Positions 34,116 through 43,982 of a stretch of DNA of 64,000 bases are shown one piece after another. The translations under genes were made by a program, and so were the position numbers. Positions within the stretch are counted from its first letter, which is position 1; every line of letters begins with the position of its first letter. The notes below the pieces were generated by a model, which worked only from the letters and a program-made list of their open reading frames with translations, searched no databases and was not told where the DNA came from. Origin of the DNA: Bacteroidales bacterium (GTDB lineage: Bacteria; Bacteroidota; Bacteroidia; Bacteroidales; UBA932); assembly GCA_024401695.1 (NCBI GenBank), contig JAKSKN010000014.1, positions 1-64,000 of the forward strand, given 5' to 3'.

Positions 34116-35083
34116 CAGAATGCACTTGCTTTAAGATTCAAACCTGTCTTCTCCGGAAGGCCGCACATAAGGTTCATATTCTGGACAGCCTGTCCGGAAG
34201 CGCCCTTCAGGAGATTGTCGATAACGGAGGAGATCACGAGTTTGCCGTCGTGTTCCTCTATGTAGATCAGACACTTGTTGGTGTTCACCACATCCTTGAG
34301 GTCGACCGGGCGGTCGGAAACGAATGTGAATGCAGCATCCTTGTAGTAGTCCTTGTATAATTTGGCCGCGGCCTCCGCAGTCATATCGCTTTCAGTGGTG
34401 GCGCTCACGAAGATGCCGCGAGCAAAATCACCGCGCATCGGCACGAAATTGACAGGCGGCAGGCCGAGTGTCGGCTGGCTCACTATGCCAAGGTTCCGGC
34501 GTATCTCGATGAGATGCTGGTGCTCGAACACCTTGTATGTGGATATGTTGTTATTCCTCCAGCTGAAGTGCGTGGTCGCTCCCGGCTTCACACCTGCCCC
34601 GGTGCTGCCTGTGATGGCCGTCACGTTCACTTCTTCGGTAAGAGCGTGCATCGCGGCGAGCGGCAGCAGGGCAAGCTGGATGGCGGTCGCGAAGCAACCG
34701 GGGTTCGCCAGCCTGGCGGCAGCCTGGATCTTCTCCTTCTGCCACTCCGGCAGACCATAGACGTATCCGTCGTGCTCGTCACGGAAATCCTGGGCAAGGT
34801 CGATGACCTTCAGACCTTCCGGCAGCTCGTGCTCCTTCCAGAAGGCTTCGCTCTTGCCGTGGCCGGAGCATAGGAACACGACATCTGCGCCTTTCAGGTC
34901 AACATCCTCGCAGAACGCAAGTTCAGTATCGCCCAGAAGCCCCTGATGCACGTCATACACCTTGTTCCCGGCATTGCTTGAAGACTGCGCCCAGGCAATC
35001 TCAACCTCAGGATGATTGACCAGTATCCTGATCAGTTCACCCGCGGTGTAGCCTGCGGCACCTATGATTCCGACTTTTATCAT
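34115..35083 (-). CDS. argC: N-acetyl-gamma-glutamyl-phosphate reductase
   Basis: NADPH-dependent reductase of the third arginine step. The 322 residues start with the Rossmann motif VGIIGAAGYTAGELIRIL; the catalytic cysteine lies in LANPGCFATAIQLAL. The stretch GSTGAGVKPGATTHFSWRNN is typical of ArgC. It abuts the GNAT-ArgG fusion gene without a gap. Confidence 0.97.
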   Translation of the reverse strand: MIKVGIIGAAGYTAGELIRILVNHPEVEIAWAQSSSNAGNKVYDVHQGLLGDTELAFCEDVDLKGADVVFLCSGHGKSEAFWKEHELPEGLKVIDLAQDFRDEHDGYVYGLPEWQKEKIQAAARLANPGCFATAIQLALLPLAAMHALTEEVNVTAITGSTGAGVKPGATTHFSWRNNNISTYKVFEHQHLIEIRRNLGIVSQPTLGLPPVNFVPMRGDFARGIFVSATTESDMTAEAAAKLYKDYYKDAAFTFVSDRPVDLKDVVNTNKCLIYIEEHDGKLVISSVIDNLLKGASGQAVQNMNLMCGLPEKTGLNLKASAF

Positions 35084-36832
35084 CTAGAGTTCCTTTTCAA
35101 TTTTTTCTGCTTCGTCCTTATGGTTCGCATAGTATGCGCGGAGAGGAGTGGCGGACACCTTGATGAAGCCCTTGGCATCATCGCTGGTCCAGCCCTTCTG
35201 CATCTCGCCGTATTCACCGAACTTGTTCTTCACGAGGTCGTTAGGGCTGTCAACACCGACTGTCGAGAAGGTGTATGGCTGAAGTTTCATCGTCACCGTA
35301 CCGGTCACGTTGCGCTGGCTGCTCTCGAGCATTGCCTCGATGTCACGCATTACCGGCTCGAGGTACTGGCTCTCGTGCAGGAACATCCCGTACCAGTTGG
35401 CCACCTGGTCCTTCCAGTACTGCTGCCACTTGCTGAGGGTGAACTTCTCGAGGAACTTGTGTGCGGCGATGATGAGAAGCGGTGCCGCAGCTTCAAACCC
35501 TACACGTCCCTTGATGCCGATGATGGTGTCGCCGACGTGCATGTCGCGGCCGATGCCATAAGGGGCGCAGATGGATTCGACCATCTGGACAGCCTTGACG
35601 CCGTCAGTGAATTTCTGGCCGTTGACGCCGATCAGCTGGCCTTCGGCGAACTCGAGGGCGATCTCTTCGCTCCCCTGCTTCTCGACCTGCTTGAGGTATG
35701 CAGATTCAGGGAGGCCCTGCTTGCTGTCAAGGATCTCGCCACCACAGATGGAAGTGCCCCAGAGGCCGACGTTGTAGGAATATTTCAGCTTTGCAAAGTC
35801 TGCGGCGAAGCCGTGGTCGTTCAGGTAGTCAACCTCCTGCTGGCGGCTGAGTGCCATATCACGGGTAAGGGTGATGATCTCGAGCTCAGGTGCCATGACC
35901 ATGAAGGTCATATCGAAACGGACCTGGTCGTTGCCTGCTCCCGTCGAGCCGTGGGCTACTGCATCGGCGCCGATCTCCTTGGCATAGCGCGCGATGGCCA
36001 TAGCCTGGAAGATACGCTCCGATGATACGGAAATCGGATATGTGCCGTTGCGGAGGACGTTTCCGTAGACCATATACTTGATGGTCTTGTCGTAATATTC
36101 ATTGGTGACGTCGAGAGTGACATACTTCTTTGCGCCGAGCTTGTAGGCATTCTCCTCGTTCTGCTTGAGCTGCTCCTTGGAGAAACCTCCGGTGTTGGCA
36201 CACGCTGCGTAAACCTCGTAACCCTTCTCCTTGGCGAGATACATTATGGTGAACGATGTGTCAAGGCCGCCGCTGTAGGCTACCACGACCTTCTTTGGCT
36301 TCGGGGAGTAAAGCATACCGGTGCAGAGGCACCTTGTGAAATTGTTGCGGGTAAGCACGTCGTAATTGATACAGCTCTCGCAGCCAGCCCAGAACTTAGG
36401 GTCATTGGTAAGGTCCTGGAAAGTGACCGGAACGTATCCGAGTTCAGTGTTGATCTTCATTACGGCAGCACCGGTGGTGAGGCCGAAGATCTTGGCGTTA
36501 GGGAACTTCTCGCGTGAGAGGTCGAATGCCTTGTGCTTGATGCGCTTTGCGAGACCGTGGCCGCGGTACTCCTCCTTGACGATAAGGCCTGAGTTGGCTA
36601 CGAAATGCTCGTGATCCCAGGACTCGATGTAGCAGAAACCGGCGAACTTGTCACCGTTCATTGCGATGACGGCCTTGCCTTCGCGGATCTTCTGCTCTAC
36701 ATATTCCGGCTTGCGCTTTGCGATACCCGTGCCGCGGACCTTGGTGGCATCTTCGATGGTTTTGAGAATCTCGGGGATGTAAGGGATATGCTTCTCTGAA
36801 GCTACCTCAACTGTAAAAACACTGTTTTCCAT
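35084..36832 (-). CDS. argG: GNAT acetyltransferase fused to argininosuccinate synthase
   Basis: Single reading frame of 582 residues joining two arginine enzymes. Residues 1-172 are a GNAT N-acyltransferase with acetyl-CoA loop EEYRGHGLAKRIK and a Cys cluster (C151, C154, C168, C170) just before the junction. In Bacteroides relatives, as I remember, a similar stand-alone GNAT ends with this Cys-rich tail and is thought to serve as the first enzyme (ArgA role). From about 173 (MLYSPKPKK) a full argininosuccinate synthase begins, with P-loop AYSGGLDTS and the later GSTGAGNDQVRFD and GRDMHVGDTIIG motifs. No frameshift or stop separates the halves. An internal start at Met173 could also yield free ArgG. 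Confidence 0.93.
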   Translation of the reverse strand: MENSVFTVEVASEKHIPYIPEILKTIEDATKVRGTGIAKRKPEYVEQKIREGKAVIAMNGDKFAGFCYIESWDHEHFVANSGLIVKEEYRGHGLAKRIKHKAFDLSREKFPNAKIFGLTTGAAVMKINTELGYVPVTFQDLTNDPKFWAGCESCINYDVLTRNNFTRCLCTGMLYSPKPKKVVVAYSGGLDTSFTIMYLAKEKGYEVYAACANTGGFSKEQLKQNEENAYKLGAKKYVTLDVTNEYYDKTIKYMVYGNVLRNGTYPISVSSERIFQAMAIARYAKEIGADAVAHGSTGAGNDQVRFDMTFMVMAPELEIITLTRDMALSRQQEVDYLNDHGFAADFAKLKYSYNVGLWGTSICGGEILDSKQGLPESAYLKQVEKQGSEEIALEFAEGQLIGVNGQKFTDGVKAVQMVESICAPYGIGRDMHVGDTIIGIKGRVGFEAAAPLLIIAAHKFLEKFTLSKWQQYWKDQVANWYGMFLHESQYLEPVMRDIEAMLESSQRNVTGTVTMKLQPYTFSTVGVDSPNDLVKNKFGEYGEMQKGWTSDDAKGFIKVSATPLRAYYANHKDEAEKIEKEL

Positions 36833-37308
36833 TATATTAATTTTGTTTGTATTCCTGATATGAATCTTGACACGGCATCAAGCACCTGCTGACGGGTGTA
36901 TCCTTCGCGGACGATCAGAAGGACAGTGTCATCACCGGCAAGGGTGCCGGCGATCTCACTGATGACATTGTTGTCGATAATATATGCCACCGCACTTGCG
37001 AAGCCCGGATGGGTCTTCACAACTGCAAATGAATTGGAGAATTCTATGCTCCTGATACCGTCGCTTGTGATATGGGAGGCATTTGGTGCTATGAACTTGG
37101 GCGTCTGGCTGTTCAGCTTGTACACATAGCCGCAGTCCGCATCGTGGACCTTGACGACGCCAAGTTCCTTGAAATCACGTGACAACGTAGCCTGGGTCAC
37201 ATTGAACCCATCTTTCTTGAGCAGGTAGAGGACATCTTCCTGGTTGCCCACCCGATTGTTCTCGATGACCCGGCGCGTAGCCTCAAGTCTGTCATTTCTT
37301 GCACTCAT
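36832..37308 (-). CDS. argR: Arginine repressor ArgR
   Basis: Arginine-dependent DNA-binding regulator of 158 residues. The N-terminal winged helix (NQEDVLYLLKKDGFNVTQATLSRDFKELGVVKV) carries the ArgR recognition segment TQATLSRDFKELG. The C-terminal half forms the hexameric arginine-binding domain, with IAGTLAGDDTVLLIV (GT..GDDT loop holding the Asp pair). It is the first gene of the operon, with two ARG-box-like sites near its promoter, which suggests autoregulation of the whole pathway. Confidence 0.96.
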   Translation of the reverse strand: MSARNDRLEATRRVIENNRVGNQEDVLYLLKKDGFNVTQATLSRDFKELGVVKVHDADCGYVYKLNSQTPKFIAPNASHITSDGIRSIEFSNSFAVVKTHPGFASAVAYIIDNNVISEIAGTLAGDDTVLLIVREGYTRQQVLDAVSRFISGIQTKLI

Positions 37309-37309
37309 T

Positions 37310-37325
37310 TCGAATAATTATTCAA
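37310..37325. promoter_or_regulatory. ARG box 1 (ArgR operator) at the argR start
   Basis: The sequence TCGAATAATTATTCAA matches the ArgR box pattern TGAAT-wwww-ATTCA on both arms except one base. It lies between the predicted start of transcription and the argR ATG. Confidence 0.55.
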
Positions 37326-37334
37326 TTGCGAGTG

Positions 37335-37365
37335 CAAATATATGCATTGAGATTCAATTATCCAA
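37335..37365 (-). promoter_or_regulatory. Promoter of the arginine operon
   Basis: On the minus strand TTG (37363-37365) and TATATTTG (37335-37342) are separated by exactly 20 bases, a full match to the Bacteroidota promoter. Transcription would start near 37329 with a leader of about 20 bases. Confidence 0.75.
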
Positions 37366-37373
37366 AGAAATAT

Positions 37374-37390
37374 TCGGATAAATATTCAAT
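37374..37390. promoter_or_regulatory. ARG box 2 (ArgR operator) upstream of the promoter
   Basis: GGATAAATATTCA (37376-37388) fits TGAAT-wwww-ATTCA with two mismatches in the left arm. Located just upstream of the -33 element, it would flank the promoter together with box 1. Confidence 0.4.
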
Positions 37391-37396
37391 AATTCT

Positions 37397-38356
37397 TTAT
37401 TTTATTCCAAGCTTCAGACGAAGATTGACAATCATATCGTGGGTCATCGTCTCAAGGTTGTAGGAAGGGGTCCACCCCCACTCCTTGCGGGCGCAGACAT
37501 CATCCATCCTGTTCGGCCAGGAATCGGCGATGGACTGGCGCACCGGGTCAACCTCATAACGCATCCTGAAATCAGGGATCTCCTTGCGTATGGCAGCGGC
37601 TATCCCCTCAGGATCGAAGCTCATCGATGTGATGTTGAATGAATTCCTATGTACCAGATAACGCTCCCTTGCCTGCATAATATTGACGGCGGCCTTCAGG
37701 GCATCAGGCATATACATCATATCCAGATAGGTGCCGGGGGCCAGCGGGCAGACGAATTCCTCGCCCTTGACGGCAGCATAGTAAATCTCAACCGCATAGT
37801 CGGTGGTGCCGCCGCCCGGGAGGGTCGTGTACGAAATCAGGCCCGGGAAACGGACCGAACGGGTATCGACACCATATTTGATGTGATAATAGTCGCTCAG
37901 CAGTTCCGTAGCCACCTTGGTCACACCATACATCGATGTCGGCCTCTGGATCGTATCTTGAGGAGTATTGTCGCGCGGCGTGTCGGGGCCGAATGACCCG
38001 ATGGATGACGGGGTGAACACGGCGCAATGCTTTTCACGGGCGATCTCAAGCACATTGATGAGTCCGTTCATCTGGATGTCCCAGGCCTTCAGCGGCAGGC
38101 GCTCCGCCGTGGCGGAAAGGAGTGCCGCAAGGTTGTAGATCGTGTCAATGTCGTATTTGTCGACGATTTCGGCTATCTGTTTCGCATCGCAGACGTTGCA
38201 TTTTTCAGCAGGTCCGCTTTCAAGGAGTTTTCCTTTCGGTTCTGATCCGGGGATATAACCCGCGACCGTAACACCACCGGGGAGGTCGTGTCTGAGTTTC
38301 ATTGTCAACTCGGAGCCGATCTGTCCGGTTGCACCAATGACAAGTATGTTCTTCAT
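37397..38356 (-). CDS. tdh: L-threonine 3-dehydrogenase, NAD-epimerase type
   Basis: Oxidises L-threonine to 2-amino-3-ketobutyrate with NAD. The 319 residues belong to the extended short-chain dehydrogenase fold with GATGQIGSELT at the N-terminus, a Ser in SSIGSFGPDTP and the catalytic YxxxK in MYGVTKVATE. The VRFPGLISYTTLPGGGTTDYA stretch is characteristic of the GalE-like threonine dehydrogenases known from Bacteroidota. Its product feeds Kbl, encoded about 12 kb away. It ends the gyrB operon, four bases behind the response regulator. Confidence 0.93.
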   Translation of the reverse strand: MKNILVIGATGQIGSELTMKLRHDLPGGVTVAGYIPGSEPKGKLLESGPAEKCNVCDAKQIAEIVDKYDIDTIYNLAALLSATAERLPLKAWDIQMNGLINVLEIAREKHCAVFTPSSIGSFGPDTPRDNTPQDTIQRPTSMYGVTKVATELLSDYYHIKYGVDTRSVRFPGLISYTTLPGGGTTDYAVEIYYAAVKGEEFVCPLAPGTYLDMMYMPDALKAAVNIMQARERYLVHRNSFNITSMSFDPEGIAAAIRKEIPDFRMRYEVDPVRQSIADSWPNRMDDVCARKEWGWTPSYNLETMTHDMIVNLRLKLGIK

Positions 38357-38360
38357 GTTT

Positions 38361-38861
38361 TTATTGTGTGGCTACAATCAGGCTCTCAGCCTTCGCAATG
38401 AGGTCGTCAATGTCGAACGGCTTGGAGATGAAGGCGTCTGCGTGGTCATTGTAACCCGCCGCCTCGCTTTTCTTATCCGCTCTCGCGGTAAGAAGTATGA
38501 ACGCAATGCTGTGGGTCTCAGGATTGCGTTTCACGGTCCTGCAAAAAGTAAGACCGTCCATTTCCGGCATCATCACATCACTGATTATCATATCCACGGC
38601 CGGGTTTGCCTTGAGCATATCCAGAGCGTCGGTACCGTCACGTGCGACAAGCACGGTCATAAAATACTCCGACAGCTCTTCACGGATGTATATGCGTAAG
38701 TCGGGGTCGTCATCGACAAACAATACGACGGCCTCCTTGAGACTTGGAACTTTCCTGAGGTCGGCAGACGGTTCGAACGACGGCGCTGCAGCCACTTCAA
38801 TCTGTGACTGCGGCGCGACGTCCTTCTTTCCGCCGAACAATTTCCCGAAGAAAGAGTTCAT
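38361..38861 (-). CDS. Stand-alone response regulator receiver protein
   Basis: Cytoplasmic protein of 166 residues: a 45-residue linker (MNSFFGKLFGGKKD...) followed by one receiver domain (about 46-166). The acidic pair is in LFVDDDPDLR, phospho-Asp in MIISDVMMPEMDG, the conserved Thr in ILLTARAD and Lys in FISKPFDIDD. There is no output domain. The receiver resembles the one at the end of the hybrid sensor at 18309-21779 (same IMMPE/VMMPE and KPF contexts). It lies in the tig-tdh part of the gyrB operon, with no kinase beside it. Confidence 0.92.
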   Translation of the reverse strand: MNSFFGKLFGGKKDVAPQSQIEVAAAPSFEPSADLRKVPSLKEAVVLFVDDDPDLRIYIREELSEYFMTVLVARDGTDALDMLKANPAVDMIISDVMMPEMDGLTFCRTVKRNPETHSIAFILLTARADKKSEAAGYNDHADAFISKPFDIDDLIAKAESLIVATQ

Positions 38862-38871
38862 AGGGAATCAC

Positions 38872-39864
38872 TTATTTAAGTTCCTTGAATTTGGCAGAAG
38901 TGATCTTGGTGGCCTTGAGCGAAACGGTCTCCTTGAGCTTGGCGAGAACCTTCTGGTCTTCGACCTGCTCGATAAGCCTTTCGACCTGCTTCTGATCCTG
39001 AAGCATATTGACAGCAGCCTCCTTCACCATATCCTGAGGCACGTTGGCAAGGCCATACATCGCATACTGATATGCCACGAAAGCCTCTGCTGCCTCGCGA
39101 AGGTCCTTCTCCTCAACCTTGAGGGCGAATTTCTCCATAAGGTAGCCGCGTACGAGCTGCCACTTGAAGTCCTCGCAGAAACCCGCGAAATCCTTCTCGA
39201 TATCCTCCTTGGTCACCTTGCCGTTATTGGCAACGAAGAGCCAGCGCTTGAGGAAATCCTCAGGGAGCTTGATATCGGCCTTCTTGACAAAATAGTCGCG
39301 GATGTCCTTTGAAAGTCTCCATTCGGCCTCGTTCTTGAACTGGTCGGCAAGACGGTCTGAAGCTTCCTTTTCAATATCTTCCTCTGATTTCTCCTCCTTG
39401 CGCTCCTCATAGAACTTCTTGAGGTTCTCAGCCATCGTGGTCTTGTCCTTGGCTGCAACGGTCACATTGTATGAAGGTATCTCGTCGGTCTTCTCAACTT
39501 CGAACTTGACTTCCGGAGAAAGGGCGATGTCGAAGACGAACTTGAAGTCGTTGCCGTCTTTCCACTCATTCTCAGGCTGGTTCTCTGATGAAAGAGGTTC
39601 CCCGAGGATATGGAGTTTGTTGTCGGTGATATGCTTTTCGAGCTGGGTCGAGATGACCTCGTTCACCGCCTCGGCAAGGCACTGCTCGCCAAAAACCCTC
39701 TGAATCATTGAAGCCGGAACCATTCCTTTGCGGAATCCCTTGAAATCCGCCGTACGACGACGTTCTGCGAGCTTCTTCCTCTCAATCTCTGCATAGTCTG
39801 CCGCTGCAATCTCGAGAGTGAGCTCGCGATTCAGCGCATCGATTTTCTTTTCTGTTACGTTCAT
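38872..39864 (-). CDS. tig: Trigger factor lacking the PPIase domain
   Basis: Ribosome-associated chaperone. The 330 residues start with a normal ribosome-binding domain (about 1-140) that has the signature GFRKGMVP, and end with the helical chaperone arms (LPEDFLKRWLFVANNGKVTKED, FAYQYAMYGLANVPQDM-like helices). The two parts are joined directly around residue 150-165 (PSYNVTVAAKDKTTMAENL). Bacteroides trigger factors have about 450 residues with a PPIase-like domain of about 100-120 residues inserted at this point; it is missing here. The reading frame is clean, so this is a real domain loss, not a frameshift. Confidence 0.92.
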   Translation of the reverse strand: MNVTEKKIDALNRELTLEIAAADYAEIERKKLAERRRTADFKGFRKGMVPASMIQRVFGEQCLAEAVNEVISTQLEKHITDNKLHILGEPLSSENQPENEWKDGNDFKFVFDIALSPEVKFEVEKTDEIPSYNVTVAAKDKTTMAENLKKFYEERKEEKSEEDIEKEASDRLADQFKNEAEWRLSKDIRDYFVKKADIKLPEDFLKRWLFVANNGKVTKEDIEKDFAGFCEDFKWQLVRGYLMEKFALKVEEKDLREAAEAFVAYQYAMYGLANVPQDMVKEAAVNMLQDQKQVERLIEQVEDQKVLAKLKETVSLKATKITSAKFKELK

Positions 39865-39865
39865 A

Positions 39866-41893
39866 TCAATTATTGTTTTGTTTTGATTTGTTTCTTTGCG
39901 GATATACTATTCTTTCGTGGTGCATCTGCGCCAGATAGTTCTTAAGGGTCTCGCGCAGGACGGAAATCTCGCGTATGGTTATGTCTGCCTCCTCGAACTG
40001 CATTTCATCCATCTTGGACTTGATGATCCTCTCGACGAAGGCCGATATTGACTCCTGGGAATAATCCTTGAGCGTGCGTGAAGCAGCCTCAAGACTGTCA
40101 CAAAGCATCAGGATGACCTCTTCCTTGCTGGCAGGGCGTCTGCCCTCGTAGGTGAACCACTGACTGTGGGATGGGTCACCGCCATTGTTCAGATAAAGGT
40201 TGTAGAAATAACCGACCTTCGATGTGCCGTGGTGGGACCTGATGAAATCGACGACGACGTCCGGAAGGCCGTTGGACTCGGCGAGGCTGACACCGTCGGT
40301 GACGTGCCTGATAATATCCTGCGCGCTCTGCTCAGGAGTGATCGAAGCGTGATATTTGTCGGCCTCCGCCTTGTCGATGAGAGATTCGTTTTCGACGAAG
40401 CACTGAGGGTTGTTGATCTTTCCTATGTCGTGATAGAGTGACGCTGCGCGGACGAGATTGACGTTGGCGTCGATCGAACGCGCCGCGGCATCGGCAAGGT
40501 TCATTACCTGGAGCGAGTGCTGGAAGGTACCTGGAGCCTTCTTTTCCAGCTCGCGGAGAAGAGGGTTGGAAGTGTCACAGAGCTCGATCAGACGCGAGCT
40601 TGACACGAGGTTGAACATCTTCTCGAATATGAATACAAGAGGATAGCCGAGGACGTTGAGCAGCGATGACAGGAACAGTGACATCATCACCCTGAGAGGT
40701 TCCTCGTGAACTGCATCAAGGAGACGGAACGCGAAATATACAACTGCCAGGACCGCAAAGCTGAGCATTGCAGAGACGAACTGGCGCCAGCCCTTGTGGA
40801 ACCTCTTGAACACGAATATGGACACGGCCCCGGAAGTGAGGAACATCACGAACAGAACCATACCGTTGTGTGCATAGACAAGCAGAGGCAGCAGCGACAC
40901 GATGTACACCGCTATTATCACCTTCGGTCTGAAGAATGCATTCAGGAACAGAGCCGAAAGGGTGAAAGGCACGAGGTATAGCCAGGATTCGTTGAAGCGC
41001 ACCACTATGAGTGTGACTGCCGCGAATATGAAGAACAGCAGCAGAAGGTAGTAGAACCTCTTGTCGTACAGCACGCCCGGACTCGTGAAACGGATTACGA
41101 AATAGAATACCGTGAGCATTGCGACAAGCACCAGGAGATTGCCCAGCCAGAAAAGGAATCCGGAGCCGGAACGTCCGAGGCTGGCCTCATACTCTTTCTT
41201 GTAGGAATCGATCATCTGGAACACCTCGGCGGTGATTATCTCACCATTGGAGACAATCAGCTCCCCGGAACTGACGAAACCTGATGTCGGTGAGACGGCG
41301 TTGCCCTCCCTGGCGCTGACGAGGTTGGTTGTCTGCTCGTCGAATATCAGATTCGGCACAAGCAGGTCATAGACGCCAAGGTCCTTGAAAAGCGAATCAA
41401 TGGCGTCGTCTGAAATGGCCCGGATGTCCTCGAGCAGCTTGGCGCGGGCATCGGAAAGCCTGTATACATCGGTGGCCGGACGTTTTGACGCCCGCTTGTC
41501 CTTCTGGACATAGATGACATCGACATTCTCCCCCACTCCGTCATCACCTACGATACCTTTCTCGTAGATTGCACGAAGTTCCGAGATGACCGCACTCTTG
41601 TATTTCCCAAGTTCAAGCCTCTCCGCCTGCCGGAGGGCCTTGTTGACCCGATCCGAAGAGAACTTGTAGTAAGGGACGACCTTTTCCCGGAAGTTGATCT
41701 TCTCGGTGAGCAGCTGTTCCTCTGATTTGATTATCGGGAAATCGAACTGTGCGTAAAGATTGTCATATTTCCAGGGCTGGCCCTTCTTGTAATCGTAGGA
41801 GAAATGTGCCGTATCCCGAACCAGGAAGGTCAGGATGAGCGCCACTCCGAAAAGCGACAGGAACACTCTTGCAAGAGGACCGATATTCTTCAT
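39866..41893 (-). CDS. 7TM-HD phosphohydrolase (PgpH-like, c-di-AMP phosphodiesterase family)
   Basis: Inner-membrane protein of 675 residues. One N-terminal helix (about 8-25), a large extracytoplasmic 7TMR-HDED domain (about 30-240) and a bundle of seven helices (about 250-430) precede a cytoplasmic HD domain (about 455-640). The HD metal motifs are FQHSLQVMNLAD, LYHDIGKINNP and the later HH in DFIRSHHGTSK. PgpH homologs hydrolyse c-di-AMP, and this is the likely activity. It is placed between gyrB (3-base gap) and tig (1-base gap), a tight operon. Confidence 0.92.
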   Translation of the reverse strand: MKNIGPLARVFLSLFGVALILTFLVRDTAHFSYDYKKGQPWKYDNLYAQFDFPIIKSEEQLLTEKINFREKVVPYYKFSSDRVNKALRQAERLELGKYKSAVISELRAIYEKGIVGDDGVGENVDVIYVQKDKRASKRPATDVYRLSDARAKLLEDIRAISDDAIDSLFKDLGVYDLLVPNLIFDEQTTNLVSAREGNAVSPTSGFVSSGELIVSNGEIITAEVFQMIDSYKKEYEASLGRSGSGFLFWLGNLLVLVAMLTVFYFVIRFTSPGVLYDKRFYYLLLLFFIFAAVTLIVVRFNESWLYLVPFTLSALFLNAFFRPKVIIAVYIVSLLPLLVYAHNGMVLFVMFLTSGAVSIFVFKRFHKGWRQFVSAMLSFAVLAVVYFAFRLLDAVHEEPLRVMMSLFLSSLLNVLGYPLVFIFEKMFNLVSSSRLIELCDTSNPLLRELEKKAPGTFQHSLQVMNLADAAARSIDANVNLVRAASLYHDIGKINNPQCFVENESLIDKAEADKYHASITPEQSAQDIIRHVTDGVSLAESNGLPDVVVDFIRSHHGTSKVGYFYNLYLNNGGDPSHSQWFTYEGRRPASKEEVILMLCDSLEAASRTLKDYSQESISAFVERIIKSKMDEMQFEEADITIREISVLRETLKNYLAQMHHERIVYPQRNKSKQNNN

Positions 41894-41896
41894 GAC

Positions 41897-43975
<2,079 letters not shown>

Positions 43976-43982
43976 TTATGCA

